Made by a program: the position numbers and the translations under genes
Assembly: GCA_937860175.1 (NCBI GenBank)
Contig: CALMBJ010000166.1
Coordinates: forward strand, 1-5,461
Source of the DNA: an uncultured Actinomycetes bacterium
GTDB lineage: Bacteria > Actinomycetota > Actinomycetes > Nanopelagicales > Nanopelagicaceae
DNA: 5,461 nt
Direction of reading: 5' to 3'
The notes under the pieces: generated by a model
Seen by the model: the letters and a program-made list of their open reading frames with translations, nothing else
What the model was told of the DNA's origin: nothing
Databases searched by the model: none
Part shown: piece after piece, positions 1-5,461 of the stretch
Layout of the letters: each line of letters starts with the position of its first letter
Position numbering within the stretch: position 1 is the stretch's first letter

Positions 1-1642
1 GACAGGTCATTCCGTACTGGGTAACCATGGCACGTGCAAGCGCTGTTGCCTTCTCAATGTCATTTGATGCACCAGTTGATGGATCGTGGAAGATTAGCTC
101 TTCTGCAGCACGACCACCTAGTGAGTACGCCAATTGATCTAACAATTGGTTACGTGTTGTTGAGTACTTATCTTCATCTGGAAGAACCATTGTGTAACCA
201 AGTGCGCGTCCGCGAGGCATGATCGTAACCTTGTGCACTGGATCTGTGTGCGGCAAAGCATGTGCAACAAGTGCGTGACCTGCTTCGTGATAGGCGGTAA
301 CTCGACGTTCTTCATCATTCATTAAACGTGATTTACGTTGTGGGCCTGCCATTACACGATCGATAGCTTCATCAAGCTCTACATTGCCAATAGCTGTCTT
401 GTTATCGCGAGCAGATAGCAGCGCTGCCTCATTGAGAACATTTGCTAGATCTGCACCTGTAAAACCAGGTGTGCGACGTGCGTAATCAACTAGCTTTACC
501 TCATCGCTAATTGGCTTGCCCTTTGCGTGTACCTGCAAAATTGCTTCGCGACCCTTTAGATCTGGGCGGTCAACTGCGATCTGGCGATCAAAACGACCTG
601 GGCGAAGAAGTGCGGGATCCAAAACATCTGGACGGTTTGTAGCTGCAATCAAAATAACCTTTGAGTTATCTTCAAATCCATCCATCTCAACAAGAAGTTG
701 GTTCAGGGTTTGTTCGCGTTCATCATGTCCGCCACCCATACCAGCGCCACGTTGGCGACCAACAGCATCAATTTCATCGATGAATACAATTGCAGGTGCA
801 TTCTCTTTTGCTTGCGCGAAAAGATCACGAACACGTGCCGCACCAACACCAACAAACATTTCTACAAAATCAGAGCCGGAGATTGAATAGAAAGGAACTC
901 CCGCTTCGCCAGCAACTGCGCGCGCAAGAAGGGTCTTTCCGGTTCCTGGAGGACCAAACAACAAAACACCCTTAGGAATCTTTGCTCCCAGCGGTACATA
1001 CTTTTCTGGCTTGGCTAAGAAATCCTTAATCTCATCAAGTTCGGCAAGGGCTTCATCTGCACCTGCAACATCTTTAAAGGTTGTCTTAGGGACATCAGGA
1101 TCTTGAAGCTTTGCCCGCGACTTTCCAAATTGGAATACCTTATTTCCGCCTTGGGCCTGGCTCATCATCCAGAAGAACAGGAATCCAATAAGCAAGAAGG
1201 GAACGATTGTAAACAGGAATGTCACAAAGATTGATTGCGAAGGAACCTTTACATTCCAGCCCCTTGGAGGTGGATTTCCTGTTAACGCATCAACGATTGT
1301 TGGCTCTTGTCGTGCAACATAAAAAGCCTCAACCTTTGAAGAGCCCTTAATTGTGCTGCCAGGATTGAGTATCAGACGAATCTTTTGATCTCTATCCACC
1401 AACTCAGCTGATTGAACCTGCGCCTTTGAAATTGCATCCAACGCTTGAGAAGTTTCAATTTGTGTATAGCGATTGCCAGCAGATGAGATTTGTCCAAAAA
1501 CCGTAACTGCAACGATTGCGGCAACAATCCAGAAAAGTGGTCCACGCAAAAGTTTTTGACTTCTGGTTGGAGCTTTCTTAGATGTTTGCTTACCGGAAAA
1601 ACTCTTCTTTACCGGCTTCTTTGGCTTTTGGACCTGTGACAT
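1..1642 (-). CDS. ftsH: ATP-dependent zinc metalloprotease FtsH (C-terminus cut by window edge)
   Basis: Membrane-anchored AAA+ protease that unfolds and degrades misassembled membrane proteins and selected cytosolic regulators; it works as a hexamer facing the cytoplasm. I translated 547 residues from the ATG at 1642; the frame runs off the window, so the end of the peptidase domain is missing. Seen in order: a lysine-rich N-terminal tail without acidic residues (about 1-33), TM1 (about 36-52), an extracytoplasmic FtsH_ext domain (about 55-135), TM2 (about 137-160), Walker A GPPGTGKT (230-237), a pore motif FVG (263-265), Walker B IVFIDE (285-290), the second region of homology with Arg350 and Arg353 as candidate arginine fingers, and zinc-binding HEAGH (452-456). 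Asp528 in SNDIEKAT is the expected third zinc ligand. No stops or frameshifts were seen. It is last in the run, 18 bp after hpt, and probably co-transcribed with it. The tail is longer than in the FtsH proteins I remember. Confidence 0.97.
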   Translation of the reverse strand, partial: MSQVQKPKKPVKKSFSGKQTSKKAPTRSQKLLRGPLFWIVAAIVAVTVFGQISSAGNRYTQIETSQALDAISKAQVQSAELVDRDQKIRLILNPGSTIKGSSKVEAFYVARQEPTIVDALTGNPPPRGWNVKVPSQSIFVTFLFTIVPFLLIGFLFFWMMSQAQGGNKVFQFGKSRAKLQDPDVPKTTFKDVAGADEALAELDEIKDFLAKPEKYVPLGAKIPKGVLLFGPPGTGKTLLARAVAGEAGVPFYSISGSDFVEMFVGVGAARVRDLFAQAKENAPAIVFIDEIDAVGRQRGAGMGGGHDEREQTLNQLLVEMDGFEDNSKVILIAATNRPDVLDPALLRPGRFDRQIAVDRPDLKGREAILQVHAKGKPISDEVKLVDYARRTPGFTGADLANVLNEAALLSARDNKTAIGNVELDEAIDRVMAGPQRKSRLMNDEERRVTAYHEAGHALVAHALPHTDPVHKVTIMPRGRALGYTMVLPDEDKYSTTRNQLLDQLAYSLGGRAAEELIFHDPSTGASNDIEKATALARAMVTQYGMTC

Positions 1643-1651
1643 ATGTGGGGA

Positions 1652-1655
1652 CTCC
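1652..1655 (-). promoter_or_regulatory. Shine-Dalgarno of ftsH
   Basis: On the minus strand GGAG lies 9 nt before the ATG at 1642, inside the 18-bp hpt-ftsH gap. It supports this upstream ATG as the start and therefore the basic N-terminal tail. An in-frame TTG at codon 32 would give a shorter protein, but I see no comparable ribosome binding site before it. Confidence 0.7.
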
Positions 1656-1660
1656 AGAGA

Positions 1661-2212
1661 TTATTCGTACATGTGCTTAGCAAGCACGGCGATAAAAGGA
1701 AGATTGCGGTACTTCTCATCAAAATCTAGACCATAGCCAATTACGAAATCCTTTGGAATATCAAAGCCGACATACTTAACATCAACCTCTACCTTGGCAG
1801 CTTCTGGCTTGCGAAGAATCGAAAGGATTTCGACCGACCCAACACCACGTGATTCAAGATTTGTTTTGAGCCAGGAAAGTGTTAATCCAGAGTCAACGAT
1901 GTCTTCAATAATCAAAACATTTCTTCCGGTGATGTCACGATCAAGATCCTTAAGAATGCGAACGACGCCACTGGACTTGGTTCCGGATCCATATGATGAA
2001 ACCGCCATCCAATCCATATCGATGTGGCGTTGTAATGCACGTGAAAAATCTGCAACAGCCATAACTGCGCCCTTGAGAACTCCGACAAGAAGTAAATCCT
2101 GGCCCTCGTAATCTTTTTCAACCTGCGCGGCAAGCTCCTTAAGACGTGCTTGCAACTGCTCTTCGGTCACGATTACGCGTTCAATATCGCCCTTGACTGC
2201 TTCTAAGTCCAC
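1661..2212 (-). CDS. hpt: Hypoxanthine(-guanine) phosphoribosyltransferase
   Basis: Cytosolic purine salvage enzyme that joins hypoxanthine or guanine to PRPP, giving IMP or GMP plus pyrophosphate. The 183-residue length is normal for bacterial HPRT. Visible family features are the PPi-loop Leu-Lys-Gly at 46-48, the flexible-loop segment SSYGSGTKSSG (72-82), the PRPP-binding signature VLIIEDIVDSGLTL (99-112) with paired acidic residues Glu103 and Asp104, and the purine-binding region GFDIPKDFVIGYGLDFDEKYRN (149-170), containing Lys154 and Asp163 and ending with Arg169. The start is a GTG at 2212, chosen because a strong AGGGAG lies just upstream and because the conserved N-terminal GDIERVIVTEEQL block begins near residue 8. 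It follows tilS by 8 bp and precedes ftsH by 18 bp, the conserved tilS-hpt-ftsH order. XPRT/GPRT activity cannot be excluded, but the motifs are typical of HPRT. Confidence 0.96.
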   Translation of the reverse strand: MDLEAVKGDIERVIVTEEQLQARLKELAAQVEKDYEGQDLLLVGVLKGAVMAVADFSRALQRHIDMDWMAVSSYGSGTKSSGVVRILKDLDRDITGRNVLIIEDIVDSGLTLSWLKTNLESRGVGSVEILSILRKPEAAKVEVDVKYVGFDIPKDFVIGYGLDFDEKYRNLPFIAVLAKHMYE

Positions 2213-2214
2213 GG

Positions 2215-2222
2215 TTCTCCCT
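2215..2222 (-). promoter_or_regulatory. Shine-Dalgarno of hpt overlapping the tilS stop
   Basis: AGGGAGAA on the minus strand overlaps the tilS TAG stop (2221-2223), with GGAG ending 4 nt before the GTG start. The spacing is short. It decides the GTG start and suggests that ribosomes ending tilS can feed directly into hpt (inferred translational coupling). Confidence 0.65.
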
Positions 2223-3183
2223 AAGGTCGGTGCTGTGAGAGCGAAAGTCTGCCCGAAATCCGCTCAACCTTCACACCGCCCGGCAAATTGAGCGCACCTT
2301 GGCCGCTCCACGCGGAGATTAGGGCCTCAACCCCGCTCACATGCTCCATCGTGACCATTCCGGCCGGGGCACCTGCTGCATAGATCGCCGCTCTGATTAC
2401 CCGACTCCTAATCGCCCGCGGCAAACCCTGCAGGTGGTCACAATCTAGATCAGATAGATCTAGATGAATCTCTTCTCGCTTTGCCCAGTGATCTAATGCA
2501 TCGGCATCATCTCTTAACAGGTGTGCACTGCGAGCGAGTGCTTCTGCAATTCCTGGCCCGATACTTTTTTCTAAGACTGGAAGAGCTTCGGTTCGAACTC
2601 GCACTCGTGAGAACTCTGGATTTTCATTATGAGGATCGTTCCAATACTTCAACTTGAGCTCTTCGCAATACTTTTCATTTTGATCTCGGGTAATTTCAAG
2701 AAGTGGTCGCACATAGAGTCCATTGTGATGGGCCATTCCAGAAAGTGATCGTGTTCCAGAGCCACGAGCTAAACCGAGCAAAACAGTTTCAGCTTGGTCA
2801 TCACGTGTGTGTCCCAGGAAAACCGCAACCGCTCTTTTCTCATTTGCCGCTTCTTGTAAAGCTTCATACCGTGCAGAACGAGCAGCAGCTTCTAATCCAC
2901 CTTTGAGATCAACATTAACCTTCTTAATGATGCAATCTAAACCAAACTGCTTTAACTGCTCCTTAACTTTTTCAGCTTGCACCGCTGATTGCTCTTGAAG
3001 TTGATGATCAACAGTTACGCCGATAACAGTAATGACAAACTCTTTTGACTCAACTGAAAGTGCGTGAGCAAGTGCTAGCGAATCTGCTCCACCAGACACA
3101 GCGACAAGAACCGTGTCACCAGCTTCAAACTTCTCAAGCCAGGTGCGTACAGCGTTTCGAACCGCTGGAACCGCCGTAGTCAT
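2221..3183 (-). CDS. tilS: tRNA(Ile)-lysidine synthase TilS
   Basis: Cytosolic N-type ATP pyrophosphatase that modifies C34 of tRNA-Ile(CAU) to lysidine with ATP and lysine, so that the tRNA reads AUA and is charged with Ile. At 320 residues it is of the short actinobacterial kind (E. coli TilS is about 430). Seen: PP-loop SGGADS (30-35), VDHQLQ (58-63), GHTRDDQAETVL (124-135), the NDPHNENPEFSRVRVR segment (182-197) matching the family's DxSN...RxRxR region, and a C-terminal part (about 250-315) with RVIRAAIYAAGAP and ALISAWSGQGALNLPGGVKVER as in other actinobacterial TilS. The ATG at 3183 is the first possible start: an in-frame TAA lies two codons upstream. There is no Shine-Dalgarno before it. 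The gene is 20 bp after the C40 gene and 8 bp before hpt. Its last ~200 bp are markedly richer in G+C than the rest. Essential in most bacteria. Confidence 0.95.
   Translation of the reverse strand: MTTAVPAVRNAVRTWLEKFEAGDTVLVAVSGGADSLALAHALSVESKEFVITVIGVTVDHQLQEQSAVQAEKVKEQLKQFGLDCIIKKVNVDLKGGLEAAARSARYEALQEAANEKRAVAVFLGHTRDDQAETVLLGLARGSGTRSLSGMAHHNGLYVRPLLEITRDQNEKYCEELKLKYWNDPHNENPEFSRVRVRTEALPVLEKSIGPGIAEALARSAHLLRDDADALDHWAKREEIHLDLSDLDCDHLQGLPRAIRSRVIRAAIYAAGAPAGMVTMEHVSGVEALISAWSGQGALNLPGGVKVERISGRLSLSQHRP
2443..2465. repeat. Perfect inverted repeat inside tilS (9-bp arms, 5-nt loop)
   Basis: The arms ATCTAGATC (2443-2451) and GATCTAGAT (2457-2465) are exact reverse complements around AGATA. 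In tilS they encode alternating Leu and Asp codons (CTA, GAT) at residues 241-247, at the join between the catalytic region and the C-terminal part. It may simply reflect this codon repetition; no function is claimed. Confidence 0.6.
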
Positions 3184-3189
3184 GGCTTA

Positions 3190-3195
3190 AGAGTA
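3190..3195 (-). promoter_or_regulatory. Candidate -10 element for a leaderless tilS transcript
   Basis: TACTCT on the minus strand fits the actinobacterial -10 consensus TAnnnT. It ends 6 nt before the tilS ATG, so transcription would begin at or next to the A of the start codon. The neighbourhood holds no Shine-Dalgarno, as expected for a leaderless mRNA. The -35 is poor: the best match is TTGGTG at 3215-3220, with a 19-nt spacer. This remains a prediction; read-through from the upstream gene could serve instead. Confidence 0.35.
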
Positions 3196-3203
3196 GTGCT
3201 GTC

Positions 3204-4406
3204 TTAGACGCGACCACCAAATGGCATCAAACCCTTGATGCTGTACATATTTGAGAACAACAAGCCTTTACCCTTTGAGTTTGCCTCCCACATCATTCCG
3301 TTTCCGGCGTAAATGCTGATGTGGTGAATTGTCGAAATTGTTCCCTTATAGGAGTAGAAGAGCAGATCCCCAGGCACAAGCTCTCTTAATGAAACATGCT
3401 TGGTATAGCTTGAATACAGCGCTGAGTTAAGGCGATCCCAGTTTGGCCAACCAAGACCAGCTGCTCTATATGCCGCGTAAACCAAACCTGAACAGTCAAA
3501 AGCGTTAGGACCTTCTGCGCCCCAAACATATGGTTTACGGGCAAGAACTTGAGTTCGAGCAAATGCAACCGCTCTATCTCTTTGCTCCTGAGTTGTTCTA
3601 ATTGTAGATCTACCCTTAAAGCCACGATCTGGCCAAACATTCTTTTGGCCTGTTGTCTGTGTTGCTCTGCTTGCTTGGCTCTCTTCGAGCAATGCCAACT
3701 GTCGCTGTTGTTCAAGTGTGGTTCGAACTCTTCGTGCGCTCAGTAATTGGCGCATTAACTCATCTTGCACCTTTTGAAGCTTTGCTACCTCTTTAGCTTG
3801 TTCAGCCTTTGCATCATCTGCAATCTTCTTTGTATCAGCAACCTTTTGTGTTGCGATCTGTTGCACCGCACGTGCATCATCTGCAATCTTCTTTGCCTTG
3901 CGTGCCTCTTCTTCAGCTACTTTGAATCGTTCCAGCGCCACAGTGTTCTGTGAACCAAGAGTTCCAAGTGTTGAAAGTTGATCAATTAAATCTTGTGGAC
4001 CATTTGCACTAAGCAGCGGCTGAACATCTGTCAGGCTGCCACCCATGATGTAAGCGTTAGCTGCAAGGCGTCCAATTGTCTTGTGCGCTTCTGATACTGC
4101 CGCTGCGGTCTCAGCTGCATGCTTTGCTGCAATATTTGCCGCAGCTGTTGCTACCGCTAATTCAGCTTGAGCTTTTCTGTACAGCGCAGTTGCAGCGTTT
4201 GCTCTGGCCGTAAGTGTTCTTAAACTCTGATTTGCAGCTGCCAGTTTTTTTGCCTGTGCATCAGCTGCTTTCTTTCTTGCCGCTTCAACCTTCTTTGCGG
4301 CTTCAATCTCGGCCAAGGTTGGTTTTGGGGCTGCAAATGAAGGAACTGACGGAACCGCCAGAGCAACAATTACCGCAAGCGAAATCGCCCTAAAACTTTT
4401 TTTCAC
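3204..4406 (-). CDS. Secreted NlpC/P60 (C40) peptidoglycan endopeptidase with N-terminal coiled coil
   Basis: Likely a cell-wall hydrolase cutting stem peptides of peptidoglycan (D-Glu-meso-DAP type bond, from family knowledge) outside the membrane, in septum splitting or wall remodelling. The 400-residue protein has a Sec signal peptide (1 to about 26: KK-R, hydrophobic ISLAVIVALAV, then SFA/A), a long Ala/Lys/Glu-rich helical region with coiled-coil character (about 30-110 and 157-245), a short Gly/Leu-rich hinge (about 120-152), a basic linker (about 250-272) and the C40 domain (about 275-400). Catalytic Cys305 sits in DCSGL, His362 in HHISIYAGNG, and Glu374 (MMWEAN) is the candidate third residue, 12 after the His. 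The layout resembles mycobacterial RipA/RipC. The coiled coil may hold the enzyme inactive or bind a membrane partner; this is inferred. Start is GTG at 4406 with AAAGG 6 nt upstream. No binding domain such as LysM or SH3 was seen. It leads the tilS-hpt-ftsH run. Confidence 0.92.
   Translation of the reverse strand: MKKSFRAISLAVIVALAVPSVPSFAAPKPTLAEIEAAKKVEAARKKAADAQAKKLAAANQSLRTLTARANAATALYRKAQAELAVATAAANIAAKHAAETAAAVSEAHKTIGRLAANAYIMGGSLTDVQPLLSANGPQDLIDQLSTLGTLGSQNTVALERFKVAEEEARKAKKIADDARAVQQIATQKVADTKKIADDAKAEQAKEVAKLQKVQDELMRQLLSARRVRTTLEQQRQLALLEESQASRATQTTGQKNVWPDRGFKGRSTIRTTQEQRDRAVAFARTQVLARKPYVWGAEGPNAFDCSGLVYAAYRAAGLGWPNWDRLNSALYSSYTKHVSLRELVPGDLLFYSYKGTISTIHHISIYAGNGMMWEANSKGKGLLFSNMYSIKGLMPFGGRV
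3811..3895 (-). repeat. 22-bp exact direct repeat in the coiled-coil coding region
   Basis: Two identical 22-bp copies at 3811-3832 and 3874-3895 both encode a KKIADDA core (residues 172-178 and 194-200 of the C40 protein, plus parts of the flanking codons). Their starts are 63 bp apart, which is 21 codons or exactly three heptads. This suggests a duplication that kept the coiled-coil register. Confidence 0.75.
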
Positions 4407-4412
4407 AATTAA

Positions 4413-4417
4413 CCTTT
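4413..4417 (-). promoter_or_regulatory. Shine-Dalgarno of the C40 hydrolase gene
   Basis: AAAGG on the minus strand lies 6 nt before the GTG at 4406. It supports a GTG start that gives a complete, well-formed signal peptide beginning MKKSFR. Confidence 0.6.
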
Positions 4418-4433
4418 CGGAGGGAAGGGCTTA

Positions 4434-4439
4434 AGAATA
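4434..4439 (-). promoter_or_regulatory. Candidate -10 element for the C40-tilS-hpt-ftsH run
   Basis: TATTCT on the minus strand lies in the 76-bp gap (4407-4482), the only sizeable intergenic space in the window. A start about 7 nt downstream would leave a leader of about 20 nt containing the AAAGG ribosome binding site. No convincing -35 is seen at 16-19 nt spacing. The adjoining sequence CTTAAGCC is the same as next to the candidate -10 of tilS. Confidence 0.35.
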
Positions 4440-4482
4440 AATCCCCAACCTTGGAAAAAGCTGTTTTTAGGTGTGAGTGTCC

Positions 4483-5274
4483 TTAATTAGCTACATCACG
4501 ACGAACAAAGAGAATGGATGCTACTAATGCGCCAACGGCCACATAAGCGCCGCCAACGGCAAGAGCGTGTGAATAGCTGACATCAGCATTTCCACCGGAA
4601 GCAATAATCGTCAACTGTGATCCGGGCAACCATGATTGAGTCGAATTTCTGACCGCTACCAGCAGATTCTCAACAATTAATAGCCAAAGAACGCCAAATG
4701 AGATTGCGCTGATTGGTGAACGCAGCAAGAGACCTAGAACCATTCCGATGATTCCAAAGCCGACTACCGAGATCGTTACATTGATAAATGTTGTGTAGAT
4801 GAACTCAATTCCAGCGCTTGTGAACCACAAATCAGTAGAGACATCTACAGTCGGTGCCAAAATTACAGATGTTGCAATGCTGATAACTGCCGAAACCAGA
4901 ATCATTACAAGAGCGAAGATCTTCATCGAAATCAGTTTTCCAGCCAAGATTTTCATGCGGCTTGGTTGGCGAACCAACAAGTTGCGCAGAGTTCCGTATG
5001 TGTACTCCTGTGCGGTCTGTGCTGCAAAGACACACAAGGCGATGATTCCTAGTAATCCACCCACACTTGCAAAACCTTGAACTCCACCACTTGCAAGAGC
5101 CAATACCTCGCGACTGATTACCTGTCCACGATCAGCATTTCCTTGAGGTGAATCAATTAGTAAGTACAACAAAGCAGAAAAGAGACCGCTAAAGAAGATA
5201 ACCGCACCCATGGTGCCAAAAAATAATGTTGGGCGACGTAGCTTTCGGAGTTCAGCTCTGATTACATTAAACAT
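4483..5274 (-). CDS. ABC-2 type transporter permease
   Basis: Membrane subunit of an ABC-2 exporter, 263 residues with about six predicted membrane segments (roughly 18-40, 66-86, 117-140, 158-184, 187-208 and 236-257). The N-terminal amphipathic MFNVIRAELRKLRRP and the cytoplasmic loop after TM2, EYTYGTLRNLLVRQPSR (90-106), are typical of this family and usually contact the ATPase. The gene starts with ATG at 5274, sharing one base with the stop codon of the preceding ATPase (TAATG), so the two are surely a pair. A GGGGGA ribosome binding site lies inside the ATPase's last codons. The substrate is unknown: family members export drugs, antimicrobial peptides, lipids or polymers, and nothing here decides. 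It ends 76 bp before the C40 gene. Confidence 0.9.
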   Translation of the reverse strand: MFNVIRAELRKLRRPTLFFGTMGAVIFFSGLFSALLYLLIDSPQGNADRGQVISREVLALASGGVQGFASVGGLLGIIALCVFAAQTAQEYTYGTLRNLLVRQPSRMKILAGKLISMKIFALVMILVSAVISIATSVILAPTVDVSTDLWFTSAGIEFIYTTFINVTISVVGFGIIGMVLGLLLRSPISAISFGVLWLLIVENLLVAVRNSTQSWLPGSQLTIIASGGNADVSYSHALAVGGAYVAVGALVASILFVRRDVAN

Positions 5275-5461
5275 TACTTATCCCCCGTCATTTCAAAAAA
5301 TGTTTCTTCAAGATTTGGTAGCTGTGGTGCAAGTTGGGCTAAAACTATTCCGGCATCAAAGGCGGCCTGATTAAGCTGTGATGCCCACTCCATTGGAGCC
5401 AAGATATGAACAGAATCATTTCGAATCACAGCATGGTGACCAGATTTTTCTGCAATCCTGT
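5274..5461 (-). CDS. ABC transporter ATP-binding protein, C-terminal 61 residues only
   Basis: This is the 3' end of a gene whose start lies beyond the window. The 61 visible residues run from RIAEKSGHHAV to LEETFFEMTGDK, then TAA at 5274-5276. The ending P-x-LEE-TFFEMTG is the usual C-terminal signature of ABC-2 exporter ATPases (compare PSLEDVFLELTG-like endings). The preceding stretch fits their regulatory C-terminal domain, where the last segment folds against the ATPase core. No Walker, Q-loop or signature motif falls inside the window, so the call rests on this tail and on the overlapping permease gene. It would power export by ATP hydrolysis on the cytoplasmic face. Confidence 0.85.
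   Translation of the reverse strand, partial: RIAEKSGHHAVIRNDSVHILAPMEWASQLNQAAFDAGIVLAQLAPQLPNLEETFFEMTGDK
5281..5286 (-). promoter_or_regulatory. Shine-Dalgarno of the ABC permease, inside the ATPase gene
   Basis: GGGGGA on the minus strand is 6 nt before the permease ATG at 5274 and lies within the final codons (ACG GGG GAT) of the ATPase. Together with the TAATG overlap it points to coupled translation of the two subunits. Confidence 0.65.

Noticed and set aside
516..890. Plus-strand open frame of 124 codons opposite ftsH, rich in Arg and Ser
   Set aside because: It lies wholly opposite conserved FtsH AAA+ sequence including Walker B and has a composition typical of a reverse-strand shadow.
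1794..2111. Plus-strand open frame of 105 codons opposite hpt
   Set aside because: Antisense to conserved HPRT motifs; no ribosome binding site or recognisable protein features.
3386..3715. Second minus-strand frame of 109 codons inside the C40 gene
   Set aside because: It is an out-of-frame reading of the catalytic domain and linker, where the main frame is clearly conserved.
3765..3953. Plus-strand open frame with a Leu/Cys-rich, membrane-like product
   Set aside because: It is the complement of the Ala/Lys/Glu-rich coiled-coil codons, which automatically yields Cys/Leu/Phe-rich text.
4455..4468. AAAAAGCTGTTTTT as an intrinsic terminator after the ABC permease gene
   Set aside because: The stem is only A-T pairs with a small loop and lacks a G+C-rich base; too weak to call.
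4407..4482. A c-di-AMP (ydaO-type) riboswitch upstream of the cell-wall hydrolase gene, as found before such genes in some actinobacteria
   Set aside because: The gap is only 76 bp, too short for that riboswitch, and I see none of its conserved core.
1..5461. Search by eye for CRISPR arrays, tRNA genes, insertion sequence ends, toxin-antitoxin pairs or phage genes
   Set aside because: Nothing matching was seen; the window is almost completely filled by the six minus-strand genes.

Overview
The window is a compact, entirely minus-strand stretch of a bacterial chromosome. It holds six protein genes, two of them cut by the window edges. No RNA genes, mobile elements or CRISPR arrays were seen. 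In transcription order (right to left) they are: the end of an ABC-2 transporter ATPase (5461-5274), its permease (5274-4483), a secreted NlpC/P60 (C40) peptidoglycan hydrolase (4406-3204), tilS (3183-2221), hpt (2212-1661) and most of ftsH (1642-1, C-terminus outside the window).

The proteins look actinobacterial. The TilS is short, and its C-terminal part resembles mycobacterial and streptomycete TilS as I recall them. The tilS-hpt-ftsH order is conserved in Gram-positives, and a coiled-coil plus NlpC/P60 protein of the RipA kind precedes it. Hand-counted blocks of DNA are only 37-43% G+C, and codons ending in A or T are common, which is low for Actinobacteria. Very short spacers (8, 18, 20 and 76 bp) and one stop/start overlap also point to a streamlined genome. 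Freshwater planktonic lineages of the acI / Nanopelagicales type would fit; this assignment is inference and was not checked by any search.

Region 5461-4483 is a two-gene ABC-2 exporter cassette joined by a TAATG overlap; its substrate cannot be read from the sequence. The 76-bp gap at 4407-4482 is the largest non-coding stretch and the best place for a promoter. The C40 hydrolase then leads into a housekeeping run: TilS makes lysidine on tRNA-Ile(CAU) so that AUA is read as Ile, Hpt salvages hypoxanthine/guanine with PRPP, and FtsH is the membrane AAA+ zinc protease for protein quality control. The spacing suggests one transcript, possibly with an extra start at tilS.

No new biological system is evident. 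The points that merit a second look are small. tilS lacks a Shine-Dalgarno but has a -10-like hexamer exactly placed for a leaderless mRNA, and a near-identical motif lies upstream of the hydrolase gene. The 3' third of tilS jumps to about 62% G+C, with a 9-bp-arm perfect inverted repeat close to the boundary. An exact 22-bp repeat lies 63 bp apart in the hydrolase coiled coil. The FtsH carries a lysine-rich N-terminal extension.
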